DNA from: UBA961 sp049317525
GTDB lineage: Bacteria; Bacteroidota; Ignavibacteria; Kapaibacteriales; UBA961
Assembly: GCA_049317525.1 (NCBI GenBank)
Contig: JBMOIC010000043.1
Span: 1 to 10,070 of the forward strand
Direction: 5' to 3'
DNA length: 10,070 nt
Both the position numbers and the translations under genes were made by a program. Positions 1-8,004 of the stretch are shown piece by piece (positions within the stretch are counted from its first letter, which is position 1; each line of letters opens with the position of its first letter). The notes beneath the pieces are model-generated. The model ran no database searches, was not told the DNA's origin, and saw only the letters and a list, made by a program, of their open reading frames with translations.

Positions 1-653
1 ATAATATTATGTCCACCAGCAGCTGCTATTTCCAAAGCTCTTTTTACATTTTCTTGTCCTTTTATATCAGAAATATCAATATCACTTGAACTTTTATGAG
101 AAAAAAGTGAAGTAATATCTGATTTATGTGGATCAATCTTCTCTTCATTTTTTAGATATCGCAAAGATTGGGCTAATGAATTCACAGGAATAATAAGTAT
201 GTCTTCTACCAAACCAGCTTCTTCTGCATTATCATATGGAACCAACATTTGTTTTTTCCCAAGTTCTTTGGCCATCAATGCTATAGACAAAGTACCATGC
301 ACAGACCGTAAAGATCCATCTAATGCAAGTTCTCCTACAAACATTGATTCTTGCAATGCTTGTTCATCTAAAAGGCCCATTGCTGATATTATTCCAAGTG
401 CAATCGGTAAATCAAAGGCACATCCCTCTTTTCTTATATCTGCTGGGGCCAAATTGACAGTGATTTTTTTATTAGGAAATGGAAGATCAGAATTTTTTAT
501 TGCTGCTGAAACCCTTTCTCTTGACTCTTTTACGGCAGAATCTGGGAGCCCTACCATAAGAAAAACTGGAACAGCATTTTCTAAATGCGTTTCAATTTCT
601 ACAGGAAAAGCAGAAATTCCAAAAACTGATCCCGAATATAAACGAGAATACAT
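1..653 (-). CDS. YifB/ComM-family magnesium chelatase-like AAA+ ATPase, N-terminal part (runs off left edge)
   Basis: Partial gene; 217 codons are visible of a family whose members are usually about 500 residues. The visible part is the N-terminal ChlI-like domain, with VGLPDSAVKESRERV at residues 34-48, NLAPADIRKEG at 68-77, FDLPIALG at 80-87 and GELALDGSLR at 107-116. The linker DISDIKGQENVKRALEIAAA at about 193-212 leads into the AAA+ core, and the window ends at GGHN, just before the expected Walker A loop. In Gammaproteobacteria the family member ComM is a helicase that promotes branch migration during natural transformation; the role in this organism is inferred and could differ. The ATG at 653 is preceded by an in-frame TAA at 657-659 and by AGGGG six nucleotides upstream, so the start is well supported. 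It lies 90 bases downstream of the LiaF-like gene on the same strand and may be read from it or from its own promoter; no TAnnTTTG element was found in that gap. Confidence 0.93.
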   Translation of the reverse strand, partial: MYSRLYSGSVFGISAFPVEIETHLENAVPVFLMVGLPDSAVKESRERVSAAIKNSDLPFPNKKITVNLAPADIRKEGCAFDLPIALGIISAMGLLDEQALQESMFVGELALDGSLRSVHGTLSIALMAKELGKKQMLVPYDNAEEAGLVEDILIIPVNSLAQSLRYLKNEEKIDPHKSDITSLFSHKSSSDIDISDIKGQENVKRALEIAAAGGHNI

Positions 654-743
654 ACATTACCCCTGACATTCAACAATGTGTTTCACTCTTTGTAATGTTT
701 GCAACTTACAATGAAAGATGATAGGATATCACTCACATTTTTC

Positions 744-1742
744 TCACATTTTTACCGATTCTTTATTTGGAACAATATCTTTTTTTGGTGAAACAATATC
801 TTTATATCTTTTTACCTTTATAGTACTTACACCAGATTCAATATTCATTTCAATTTTCTGTTTTGCTTTAGCATATCCTGGCGTTTCATATACATTTTCA
901 GAAATTTCATTAAAGCCTTCGAAATCATTTGCAGATAAACCACTTTCATTATGTATTCTACAACCAGCAGACTCTGGAATTTCTGCTGTAAATGTAGACA
1001 TACCACCTTCGAATTCTACTTTTGTGATCTCTTGTTTATTGCCAAGTTTTAAATACACCGATGAAGCTCCAGATTCTAGAGATACCGATTGTATTTTATA
1101 GTCGGAAAGGTCTAATGAACTCATAGATGCGCCACCTTGCAAGTTTATATTCCACAAGGTATTAGGATGAAGTTTAATTTCTGAAGTCTGCAATACATTA
1201 TGTTTAAAGATTTCTATATCAGTGCCAAATTCTAAATCGATAGTGTGTGTTCCATCAAAGATTTTATTCAATATTTTAAATGTACTTTTAGGATTTTTTT
1301 CTAAAGAATCACTATTGATATATCTTTTTAATATCAATAATTGATCTGTTCCGCCACCTTTAATAGAAATTACAGCAGCACCAGCATCAATATTAAGATT
1401 TGCAGGTTTAACAATAGTTGAGTCATAAGGAATAGAAAGAGTATCAACTTTATTATAACTTTGCTCCTTATTATCAATGATAATGTCCAAAGATTCAGAG
1501 TCTGGGCTCTTATCGATAATAAATCCTGCTAAAATTACAGAAGCAATTATTCCACTGATAGAAGCAATGATATTCTTAAATATCTGTTTATTAACAATAG
1601 AAGATAATCCCCATAAAATCAACATAATGGGCCATATCTCTGTAGTTACCGTAAAGTATGATATGATACCGAAATTATGTAGTAAGAACAAAGTACCTGT
1701 AGAAATCAGAAAAAAACTATAAAAAAGACGTGCTGGTTTCAT
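744..1742 (-). CDS. LiaF-like membrane protein with repetitive beta-rich C-terminal domain
   Basis: A 332-residue protein with three predicted membrane segments at about residues 4-24, 33-50 and 58-76; the first two resemble the LiaI/LiaF-like transmembrane region (IWPIMLILWG). A long extramembrane domain follows. It carries a recurring motif of the form xx(E/Q)(G/S)GxS: NLQGGAS at 200, SLESGAS at 221, EFEGGMS at 243, HNESGLS at 264 and NIESGVS at 300, with a related NIDAGAA at 117. The spacing of 21-22 residues between the first four suggests stacked beta strands, as in the C-terminal domains of LiaF and DUF4097-type proteins. LiaF-type proteins sense or dampen cell-envelope stress; that role is inferred here. 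A longer form starting at 1775 is possible, but the ATG at 1742 lies 1 nt after the stop of the PspC gene and has AAGG 8 nt upstream, so I prefer it. It is clearly co-transcribed with the PspC gene. No LiaR/LiaS-like regulator is visible. Confidence 0.8.
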   Translation of the reverse strand: MKPARLFYSFFLISTGTLFLLHNFGIISYFTVTTEIWPIMLILWGLSSIVNKQIFKNIIASISGIIASVILAGFIIDKSPDSESLDIIIDNKEQSYNKVDTLSIPYDSTIVKPANLNIDAGAAVISIKGGGTDQLLILKRYINSDSLEKNPKSTFKILNKIFDGTHTIDLEFGTDIEIFKHNVLQTSEIKLHPNTLWNINLQGGASMSSLDLSDYKIQSVSLESGASSVYLKLGNKQEITKVEFEGGMSTFTAEIPESAGCRIHNESGLSANDFEGFNEISENVYETPGYAKAKQKIEMNIESGVSTIKVKRYKDIVSPKKDIVPNKESVKM

Positions 1743-1743
1743 A

Positions 1744-2199
1744 TTATTTACCTTGTTTGGATTTATTATTTCCAAATAATAAAATTAATCCAATAATTAT
1801 TAAAATAATGGGCCAAAATTTTCCAAAATCAAAATCTGGCAAAAAATTATTAGCAAGAAATAAAAAGCCTAAGATTATTAATAAACTGCCGCCTATCAGT
1901 CCAGATTTAACTTCACCTTTAATGTTAATTGTCTGCTTGGCAGTTTGCTCTACTTCTTCAACAAAATCTTTAAAACGTGGAATTGTTTCTTCATCTGTTT
2001 CTTGGATTAGCCCAATTGGTTTCATTGGCATTGCAATCCATAATGCTATATAACCAAGGACTGCAATTGGGGGTTCAAAAAGAAAAAGTATAAAAACAAT
2101 ACGAATAAATAAAGTATCTATTTGTAAATATTCTCCTAATCCACTACAAACACCTGCTATAACTTTTCCTTCATTGCTTCTATAAGCTCTTTTTTTCAT
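1744..2199 (-). CDS. PspC-domain membrane protein
   Basis: A 151-residue protein. Residues 2-59 form a PspC domain: charged start KKRAYRSNEGK, then VIAGVCSGLGEYLQID, a hydrophobic segment at about 31-55 and the closing LWIAMP. A charged linker at about 60-98 is followed by two more hydrophobic segments (about 100-117 and 128-143, the latter FWPIILIIIGLILLF), which resemble the LiaI/LiaF-like transmembrane region. PspC-domain proteins are inner-membrane parts of phage-shock or envelope-stress responses, and in Bacteroidota they commonly stand alone without PspA. An upstream in-frame ATG at 2241 would add 14 residues (MCFLMLRTKVGYLT), but the ATG at 2199 has AGGA 9 nt upstream and the family's usual N-terminus, so it is preferred. 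It is the first gene of a pair with the LiaF-like gene and is divergent from the M16 gene. Confidence 0.88.
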   Translation of the reverse strand: MKKRAYRSNEGKVIAGVCSGLGEYLQIDTLFIRIVFILFLFEPPIAVLGYIALWIAMPMKPIGLIQETDEETIPRFKDFVEEVEQTAKQTINIKGEVKSGLIGGSLLIILGFLFLANNFLPDFDFGKFWPIILIIIGLILLFGNNKSKQGK

Positions 2200-2310
2200 A
2201 GTTAAATATCCTACTTTAGTTCTTAGCATTAAAAAACACAATTGATTTGTACGATAAAAGCATGAATTATTACAATTGCTTAAATTGAATAAAAAATTAT
2301 AGGAAAACTT

Positions 2311-3657
2311 GTGATACTAGACAGATCCATTCCCCCCATATCTAAAGAAATGCCGGTTTTTAATATACCTCCATCACAAAAGCATATTCTAAGTAATGGT
2401 TTAAAAGTATTGATTGTGCAGGATAATTCGCAACCATTGGTAAATATTGGCCTATCTATACCAATGGGAGCTGCCCAAGAACATATACCTGGCCTTGGAA
2501 GATGCGTTGCTAAACTTATGGTGATGGGTAATAGTAAAAAAAATGCGGAAGAAATTGCCCAACAATCAGATGTAATAGGAGCTAGTTTTGGGGTATCGTG
2601 TAATTGGGATTCTACCGATATGAATGCTCTTGTTTTGGCTACATATACCAGAGATATGATACAACTGATGTCTGAATGCTTGCTATATTCAACATTCCCA
2701 GAAGATGAAATCAAAAGACGCAAACAATTGATACTAGCAGATTTAGAATACCTTTCTTCAGACCCAGAATACTTGGTTTCTAGAGCTTGCAATGCCACTT
2801 TATATGAAAACCATACATATGGCCATTCCAGAAATGGAACGGCATCTACAATTAACTCTATACATTCCGAAGATTGCAAACATTGGCATTCATCATTAAT
2901 TCAAACTGCTGATTCTTTTTTTATCATATCTGGTAATTGTGATATTGATTCTATTCTCAATATGTTAGAGGAGTTCTTTGGTACATGGAAACCTATAAAT
3001 CAGTCAATTCTTATTGAAAAACCACAGTTTAACATTGGCAAACAATTGGTATTTGCAGAAAAAAAAGGTGCTGTACAGACTTCTCTTCAAATAGCAATGC
3101 CTTCTATTAGTATTTATCACCCTGATTATACTTTATTTCAAATATGTTCTACCATTTTTGGAGGCTATTTTGCCTCTAGATTAAATGTACTATTAAGAGA
3201 AAAACATGGATACACTTATGGAGCATATTCATATCAAGATACAAGAAAAGCATGCTCTTCTTATATCATACAAACAAATATTGGCAATGAAGTTACTAGG
3301 CATTCAGTAGAAGAAATTTTACGAGAATTACAAAGAATAAACACTGAACCTATCCTAGAAGAAGAATGTACAATTGCAGCGCAATATCTGCTTGGTTCTA
3401 TGGTACAAGGCATGGAAACAGCTCAGCAATTATCAGGAAGAGTAAAAACTATAGAAAGCTATAATCTACCTGAAGATTATTTTACCCAAAAATTCGTAGC
3501 TTTATCTAAAGCAAGCGCACATGATCTATTTGCAATACAGAAACAGTTTTTTGCTCCCGAAACTCTAATTATAGCTGCTTCTGGTGATATAGACATATTA
3601 ACAGAACAGCTTTCAGCCTTTGGTAGCCCACATATATTTACAGAGATTGATGCGTAA
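2311..3657 (+). CDS. M16-family (insulinase/MPP-like) protein lacking the catalytic zinc site
   Basis: A 448-residue protein with the two-half layout of M16B proteins: N-terminal half at about 22-228, C-terminal half at about 240-440. The family's HxxEH zinc and catalytic motif should fall at residues 64-68, where the sequence reads RCVAK: both histidines and the glutamate are gone. The distal zinc-ligand glutamate is aspartate 144 by my alignment. By contrast the C-terminal arginine/tyrosine region is intact (LREKHGYTYGAYS, about 295-307). This is the pattern of a non-catalytic subunit such as alpha-MPP or the inactive partner of bacterial M16B heterodimers. No partner gene adjoins it, and I see no signal peptide. 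The GTG start at 2311 has AGGA six nucleotides upstream, and an in-frame TAA at 2290-2292 rules out a longer form. A poor TAnnTTTG match (TTGATTTG, 2242-2249) is the only promoter candidate seen. It converges with the transporter gene, the stops being 2 nt apart. Confidence 0.87.
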   Translation: MILDRSIPPISKEMPVFNIPPSQKHILSNGLKVLIVQDNSQPLVNIGLSIPMGAAQEHIPGLGRCVAKLMVMGNSKKNAEEIAQQSDVIGASFGVSCNWDSTDMNALVLATYTRDMIQLMSECLLYSTFPEDEIKRRKQLILADLEYLSSDPEYLVSRACNATLYENHTYGHSRNGTASTINSIHSEDCKHWHSSLIQTADSFFIISGNCDIDSILNMLEEFFGTWKPINQSILIEKPQFNIGKQLVFAEKKGAVQTSLQIAMPSISIYHPDYTLFQICSTIFGGYFASRLNVLLREKHGYTYGAYSYQDTRKACSSYIIQTNIGNEVTRHSVEEILRELQRINTEPILEEECTIAAQYLLGSMVQGMETAQQLSGRVKTIESYNLPEDYFTQKFVALSKASAHDLFAIQKQFFAPETLIIAASGDIDILTEQLSAFGSPHIFTEIDA

Positions 3658-3659
3658 AT

Positions 3660-4586
3660 TTACTTTTTAAATAATCGTGGAAAAAAGTCTTCTATTTGTG
3701 CAGAAAGCACTCCTATTATAACGATAGCCCCAATCACATACTTTTCTGTTGAAATATATTCAGCAGAAAAAGCAACAGCCAATAAAGTAGCTAAAACAGG
3801 TTCTGTAGAGAACATAAGAGCTGCCTTTACCGGCGATGTTTCATGTTGATAACGGGTTTGTATATATGTTGCTACCACTGATGCAAGAATAGCTGTATAC
3901 AAAAATGCGATGATAAAACTATTAGATTGAAAAGCCGAAAAGATAGCATCTGGAATCTGATAAGGCTTAACTTCGAACAATAATGAAGCTATTAAAGATA
4001 TGATACCTGTAACCCCAAATTGAACTAATGTTAATCTTGCAGATGCTGTTTGAATATCTTTAGCATCTCGCATAAATTTATCAGTAAATGTTATATATAA
4101 TCCCCATATAGCAGCACAAAAAAGTGTTGCTATATCTCCTACATTAAAAGAAGTACCAATACTATCTGCTTGAGTAAAGAACCAAAGTCCTATCAATACA
4201 ATGCCTACACCCAAAACCTGAATTCTAGTAATATTTTTTCTTTCAATAAAATATGCTGCAATTGGTGTAAAAACAACCATTGACCCCGTAATAAATGATG
4301 AATGAGCAACACTTGTATATTGTAAACCCCACGTTTGGCTCATAAATCCAAGAGCGAAAAAGATAGCTAAAATACTACCTTGTTTCCACTGTTGTAGAGT
4401 AATATTTCTACACTGCTTATGCCATAAAACCAAGCCAATAAAGGTAGCAGCAAAAAAACGTAAAGAAGTATATAAAAATGGAGGTACATCAAATAAAGCA
4501 TTCTTTATAATAATAAAAGTACCACTCCAAATAATAGTGATTAAAAGCATAAATAAGTCAGCTTTTTGCTTTCTATTAATAGACAT
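3660..4586 (-). CDS. EamA/DMT-superfamily transporter
   Basis: A 308-residue, very hydrophobic protein with about ten predicted membrane segments arranged as two EamA repeats, roughly residues 8-137 and 150-297. Family features include SGTFIIIKNAL at 21-31 near the first helix, the SLRFFAAT helix at 41-48, and TEPVLATLLAVAF at 261-273 in the second repeat. Members of this drug/metabolite transporter superfamily export amino acids, nucleosides or other small metabolites across the inner membrane; the substrate cannot be read from the sequence. The ATG at 4586 has GGAA 8 nt upstream. A TAnnTTTG-type -7 element lies on the same strand at 4613-4620, giving a short leader of about 20 nt. It is divergent from serS and convergent with the M16 gene; neither neighbour suggests a substrate. 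Confidence 0.9.
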   Translation of the reverse strand: MSINRKQKADLFMLLITIIWSGTFIIIKNALFDVPPFLYTSLRFFAATFIGLVLWHKQCRNITLQQWKQGSILAIFFALGFMSQTWGLQYTSVAHSSFITGSMVVFTPIAAYFIERKNITRIQVLGVGIVLIGLWFFTQADSIGTSFNVGDIATLFCAAIWGLYITFTDKFMRDAKDIQTASARLTLVQFGVTGIISLIASLLFEVKPYQIPDAIFSAFQSNSFIIAFLYTAILASVVATYIQTRYQHETSPVKAALMFSTEPVLATLLAVAFSAEYISTEKYVIGAIVIIGVLSAQIEDFFPRLFKK

Positions 4587-4612
4587 TACATCATTCCAAT
4601 AAATAGTATTTA

Positions 4613-4620
4613 CAAAGATA
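4613..4620 (-). promoter_or_regulatory. Bacteroidota-type -7 element upstream of the EamA transporter gene
   Basis: Read on the minus strand the sequence is TATCTTTG, a full match to TAnnTTTG, the -7 consensus of the Bacteroidota primary sigma factor. It lies 26 nt upstream of the ATG at 4586. No TTTG box was found 17-23 nt further upstream, so the promoter is incomplete by consensus. Confidence 0.45.
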
Positions 4621-4669
4621 CTTTGTTGAGATCATTCACCCTAGTACCTTAAGAAATATGGAAATTCAG

Positions 4670-4677
4670 TACTTTTG
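4670..4677 (+). promoter_or_regulatory. Bacteroidota-type -7 element upstream of serS
   Basis: TACTTTTG matches TAnnTTTG completely and ends 45 nt before the serS ATG, a plausible leader length. No TTTG or TTG box is visible at the expected upstream distance (the sequence there reads CCTT), so the call rests on the -7 element and its position in a divergent intergenic gap. Confidence 0.45.
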
Positions 4678-4722
4678 TTATGTTACTATTCTCATATGAT
4701 AAATTAATCTGGAAATAAATAC

Positions 4723-5982
4723 ATGCTTGATTTAAAATTTATACGCGAAAATGCCCAAGCTGTTAAGCAAAATATTATTAATAAAAATGAATCTGCTGAT
4801 GTTGATACATTCATACATCTTGATGAACAACGCAGAGCAATCATACAACAAGTTGAATCATTAAAAAGCACCAGAAATACTGTATCCGAACAAATAGCAG
4901 TTTTAAAAAAATCTAAGCAAAATGCAGATCAGTATATCGAAGAAATGCGCATTGTTTCTGAGAACATAAAGTCATTTGATGACTCACTTCGTTCAATAGA
5001 ATCTCAGATGGAAGATATTCAGCTACGAATTACCAATATGGTAGATAGCTCTGTCCCTATTGGTAAAAGCGCAGCCGATAATATTGAGATCCGCAGATTT
5101 GGCCAGACAATAGACTGTGGATTTAGAAAGAATCATGTTGAAATTTCTAAACAGTTAAATATTCTAGATTTTGAACGAGGAGCAAAAGTAAGTGGTAGCG
5201 GGTTTGGCTTCTATGTAGGCAAAGGAGCCAGTTTAGAGAGAGCCCTTATTAATTTTATGATAGATTTTCATCTAGAAAAACATGGTTATACAGAAATGAT
5301 GCCTCCATTTCTTGCTAATTTTGCTTCTATGCGCGGTACCGGACAATTACCCAAGATGGAAGAAGATATGTATCACATGCCCTTAGATGGTTTATATGCT
5401 ATTCCTACTGCAGAAGTTCCTCTAACGAATTTTCATCGCGATGAAGTATTATCTAATGATAGCCTTCCAATTAAATATTGTGGATATTCTGCTTGTTTCA
5501 GAAGAGAAGCTGGAAGTTATGGCAAGGATACAAAAGGGTTTTTAAGAGTTCATCAATTCAATAAGGTAGAATTAGTGAAATTCGTAAAACCCGAACACTC
5601 TTATAATGAATTAGAAGTATTAGTTACAGATGTAGAGGATATTCTAAAAGCACTCTTAATTCCTTATAGAGTATTACTTTTATGCAGTGGTGACACAAGT
5701 TTTTCAAGCGCAAAAACCTATGATCTAGAAGCATGGTCACCATGCGAAAATAAATGGTTAGAAGTGTCTAGCTGTTCTAATTTCGAGTCATATCAAGCAA
5801 GAAGAGCTAATATTCGCTATAGGAATTCAGCTGGAAAACTCGAGTTTTTGCATACTCTTAATGGTAGTGGCCTAGCAACATCTAGATTGATGGTAGCAAT
5901 TTTAGAACATTATCAAACAGAAGATGGACATATCACTCTGCCAGATGTATTAAAGCCCTATTGTAGATTTGATAGTATTTAA
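4723..5982 (+). CDS. serS: Seryl-tRNA synthetase
   Basis: Class II aminoacyl-tRNA synthetase that charges tRNA-Ser (and tRNA-Sec where present) with serine in the cytoplasm. Its 419 residues match the family's usual 420-430. Residues about 30-105 form the charged, helical N-terminal arm that grips the long variable arm of tRNA-Ser. The catalytic core carries the serine-binding TAEVP loop at 229-233, motif 2 as CFRREAGSYGKD at 258-269 followed by RVHQFNKVELV, the WLEVSSCSNFESYQARR segment at 345-361, and motif 3 as GSGLATSRLM at 381-390. The FRREAGSYGKD form of motif 2 is the one I know from Bacteroidota enzymes. The ATG at 4723 begins the typical MLDLKFIREN N-terminus, preceded by a weak GGAAA. 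It has its own promoter candidate and ends in a terminator shared with the convergent desaturase gene, so it is probably monocistronic. Confidence 0.98.
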   Translation: MLDLKFIRENAQAVKQNIINKNESADVDTFIHLDEQRRAIIQQVESLKSTRNTVSEQIAVLKKSKQNADQYIEEMRIVSENIKSFDDSLRSIESQMEDIQLRITNMVDSSVPIGKSAADNIEIRRFGQTIDCGFRKNHVEISKQLNILDFERGAKVSGSGFGFYVGKGASLERALINFMIDFHLEKHGYTEMMPPFLANFASMRGTGQLPKMEEDMYHMPLDGLYAIPTAEVPLTNFHRDEVLSNDSLPIKYCGYSACFRREAGSYGKDTKGFLRVHQFNKVELVKFVKPEHSYNELEVLVTDVEDILKALLIPYRVLLLCSGDTSFSSAKTYDLEAWSPCENKWLEVSSCSNFESYQARRANIRYRNSAGKLEFLHTLNGSGLATSRLMVAILEHYQTEDGHITLPDVLKPYCRFDSI

Positions 5983-5985
5983 ATG

Positions 5986-6014
5986 AAAAAACCGGTATTC
6001 ACCGGTTTTTTTTT
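5986..6014. terminator. Bidirectional rho-independent terminator between serS and the desaturase gene
   Basis: A perfect stem pairs A5986-T5996 with A6001-T6011: ACCGGT, a four-base loop ATTC, then ACCGGT, extended by an A run on the left and a T run on the right. On the plus strand the T run (6006-6014) follows the hairpin and ends serS transcripts. On the minus strand the complementary run of six U ends the desaturase transcript, whose stop codon (6013-6015) overlaps the edge of the element. Confidence 0.93.
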
Positions 6015-7080
6015 AAGCATTTTGTCCTAAAAACTTTAGATGTCTATAATGAGACAAAAAAGCATCAAATATTGAAGGGAATTCAATATACTGAATATTG
6101 AATTCTTGACATGTTTTCTTAACAATCCTACTTATTGCTGGATAATGAACATGAGATATTTTAGGAAATAAATGATGTTCAATTTGAAAATTTAACCCAC
6201 CAACAAACCACGATAAAATAGGGTTCTTTGTTGAAAAATTTGCAGTTGTTTTTAATTGATGAATCATCCATTCATCTTCTAATGAATTATGTTCATTGAT
6301 AATTGGGAACTCTGTTTCATTAACAGTATGAGCCATTTGAAACACTATAGCTAATATTAAACCAGTAGCTACTGTATATAGTAAAAAACCCATAAGCCAG
6401 TTAAAAAACCCAAATTGCATTATTGGTAAAACAATAAATAATACCGCATGAATCAATTTAAATGCCCAAAAAGAAATATGTGTTTTCACATTAAAAGGTG
6501 GCATTGGATAATCACCAATTTTTCTTGTAAAATATTTCACATAATCAGTATAAAAAATCCAGAATAAAAAGAAAATCGAATAAGCAGCAAGAAAATACAC
6601 ATGCTGAAACTTATGAAAAAAATGATATTCTTGAGTTGGACTTAAACGAAGAAATGGTTTTACATCAATGTCATCATCAATCTCATCAATATTCGTAAAT
6701 GTATGATGGATAACATTGTGCTTTGTATTCCAGAAATGTACATTTGAACCTAAAAAGTTCATAGACATTCCAGCAATGGAATTTATAAATGTAGATTTGC
6801 TAAATGAACCGTGCGATCCATCATGCATTATATTAAAACCAATAAATGATGTCAGAAACCCTAAAACAATACATTCTGATAATGCTATCAGTAAAGAAGG
6901 TGTAAACATTATCAAATGGATATATACAGCAATAAATGTAAGTATAAGAATTATCGCTTTAAAATATAACTTTGTATTACCTGTTGGAGATATCTGATTT
7001 TCTTTAAAGTATTGTGTGATTCTATTTCTTAATTCTATATTGAATGTTGATTGGATCTTATTAAATTTTGGTGTTGTCAT
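6013..7080 (-). CDS. Membrane fatty-acid (acyl-CoA/acyl-lipid) desaturase, no cytochrome b5 domain
   Basis: A 355-residue integral membrane di-iron desaturase. The three histidine boxes are present: HDGSH at 86-90, HNVIHH at 121-126 (reading HxxxHH) and QIEHH at 299-303. Hydrophobic segments lie at about 40-60, 66-84, 160-178, 205-224 and 228-250. The QIEHH third box is that of front-end (delta-5/delta-6) and linoleoyl-CoA-like desaturases, but the fused cytochrome b5 domain of the eukaryotic enzymes is absent, so electrons must come from a separate ferredoxin or similar carrier. The likely role is to introduce double bonds into acyl chains of membrane lipids, often in response to cold; regiospecificity cannot be read from the sequence. 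The ATG at 7080 has only a weak purine stretch upstream. A TAnnTTTG element lies 37 nt upstream, and the gene ends in the terminator shared with serS. Confidence 0.93.
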   Translation of the reverse strand: MTTPKFNKIQSTFNIELRNRITQYFKENQISPTGNTKLYFKAIILILTFIAVYIHLIMFTPSLLIALSECIVLGFLTSFIGFNIMHDGSHGSFSKSTFINSIAGMSMNFLGSNVHFWNTKHNVIHHTFTNIDEIDDDIDVKPFLRLSPTQEYHFFHKFQHVYFLAAYSIFFLFWIFYTDYVKYFTRKIGDYPMPPFNVKTHISFWAFKLIHAVLFIVLPIMQFGFFNWLMGFLLYTVATGLILAIVFQMAHTVNETEFPIINEHNSLEDEWMIHQLKTTANFSTKNPILSWFVGGLNFQIEHHLFPKISHVHYPAISRIVKKTCQEFNIQYIEFPSIFDAFLSHYRHLKFLGQNA

Positions 7081-7117
7081 ATTTCTGTTATAATGGTTAC
7101 TTTAGGAATTTACAGTA

Positions 7118-7125
7118 CAAAAATA
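7118..7125 (-). promoter_or_regulatory. Bacteroidota-type -7 element upstream of the desaturase gene
   Basis: On the minus strand the sequence is TATTTTTG, a full match to TAnnTTTG, ending 37 nt before the ATG at 7080. No clear TTTG box is seen 17-23 nt further upstream. Divergent gap of 110 bases with the methyltransferase gene; no comparable element was found for that gene. Confidence 0.45.
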
Positions 7126-7190
7126 GCGTTTTACTTCTATTGAATATCATGTAGATCACAAGAAATGTTTCATTGCTCTCTATAGTACTA

Positions 7191-7979
7191 ATGAAAATCA
7201 TACATATTAATGATATAACTGATGAAAGGATAAGTAATTATCTTTCATTGAAAGAATCGCAAACACATCATACTCAAGAACAAATATTTTTGTGTGATGG
7301 CGACAAGGTAACTTTGGTTGTATTAGAAAGCCAAGTTCAAATTCAGTCAGTTTTTGCAATAGAAGATTTTATTTATCAACATAAAACTTTACTTGAAGCA
7401 AAAGTTCCAGAAGGTCAAGTTTTTACTGCTTCAAAAAGATTAATGGAATCAATTGTAGGTTTTAGACTTCATTCTGGTGTTATGGCAATTGCTACTCAAC
7501 CCAAAAACGAACACTTTGCTTCTTTAAAACCTCCTTATATCGCTATGAACAATATTATCAATTCTGATAATGTTGGTGGTATCATCAGAAATGCAGTTGG
7601 ATTCGGATTTACCTCTATTCTTGCAGATAATGCTACTAGTTCTCCATATCTAAGAAGAGCAGTTAGAGTGTCTATGGGTTATACTTCAAAAGCTAATATT
7701 AGTATCCAAGATAATTTAGTAGATACACTGATAACACTAAAAAATCAAGGCTCCATTATCGTTTGTGCAGAAATATCTGAACGATCACATCATTTGCAAA
7801 ATTATACTTTTCCTGATAACTTTACTTTGGTTTTCGGTAGCGAAGGGCAAGGCATAGAATCAAAGATATTATCAATAGCCGATGAAATCATAGATATTCC
7901 AATGTACAATAATGTAAAATCTCTTAATGTTTCTTCTAGTTCAGCAGTTTTTATGTATGCTGCTAAACTTCGAAAATAA
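7191..7979 (+). CDS. SpoU/TrmH-family RNA 2'-O-methyltransferase
   Basis: A 262-residue SPOUT-class enzyme that transfers methyl from S-adenosylmethionine to a ribose 2'-OH in rRNA or tRNA. The N-terminal about 110 residues form the substrate-binding part. The C-terminal half has the three SpoU motifs: motif 1 NIINSDNVGGIIRNA at 121-135, with the catalytic-type asparagine and arginine; motif 2 LVFGSEGQGIES at 213-224; and motif 3 IPMYNNVKSLNVSSSSA at 236-252, which contributes to the trefoil knot that binds the cofactor. The target nucleotide cannot be assigned. An in-frame TTG at 7173 would add six residues (MLSIVL), but the ATG at 7191 gives MKIIHINDI and is preferred; neither start has a good Shine-Dalgarno sequence, so the start is uncertain. 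No terminator hairpin was seen after the stop, so read-through toward rplM is possible. Confidence 0.9.
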   Translation: MKIIHINDITDERISNYLSLKESQTHHTQEQIFLCDGDKVTLVVLESQVQIQSVFAIEDFIYQHKTLLEAKVPEGQVFTASKRLMESIVGFRLHSGVMAIATQPKNEHFASLKPPYIAMNNIINSDNVGGIIRNAVGFGFTSILADNATSSPYLRRAVRVSMGYTSKANISIQDNLVDTLITLKNQGSIIVCAEISERSHHLQNYTFPDNFTLVFGSEGQGIESKILSIADEIIDIPMYNNVKSLNVSSSSAVFMYAAKLRK

Positions 7980-8004
7980 CATACTATATATGAAGATTGG
8001 ATAG

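Noticed and set aside
199..666. Plus-strand open frame of 155 codons
   Set aside because: It lies antisense to the YifB/ComM-type gene, whose minus-strand translation has clear family motifs; this frame has low-complexity Ser/Ile-rich content and no recognisable domain.
654..743. Short inverted repeat ACATT-CAAC-AATGT (666-679) upstream of the YifB/ComM-type gene
   Set aside because: A 5-bp AT-rich stem with no U run or partner element; too weak to call an operator or terminator.
2280..2879. Minus-strand open frame of 199 codons
   Set aside because: It is antisense to the M16-family gene, which has a supported GTG start and family architecture; no family is recognised in the shadow frame.
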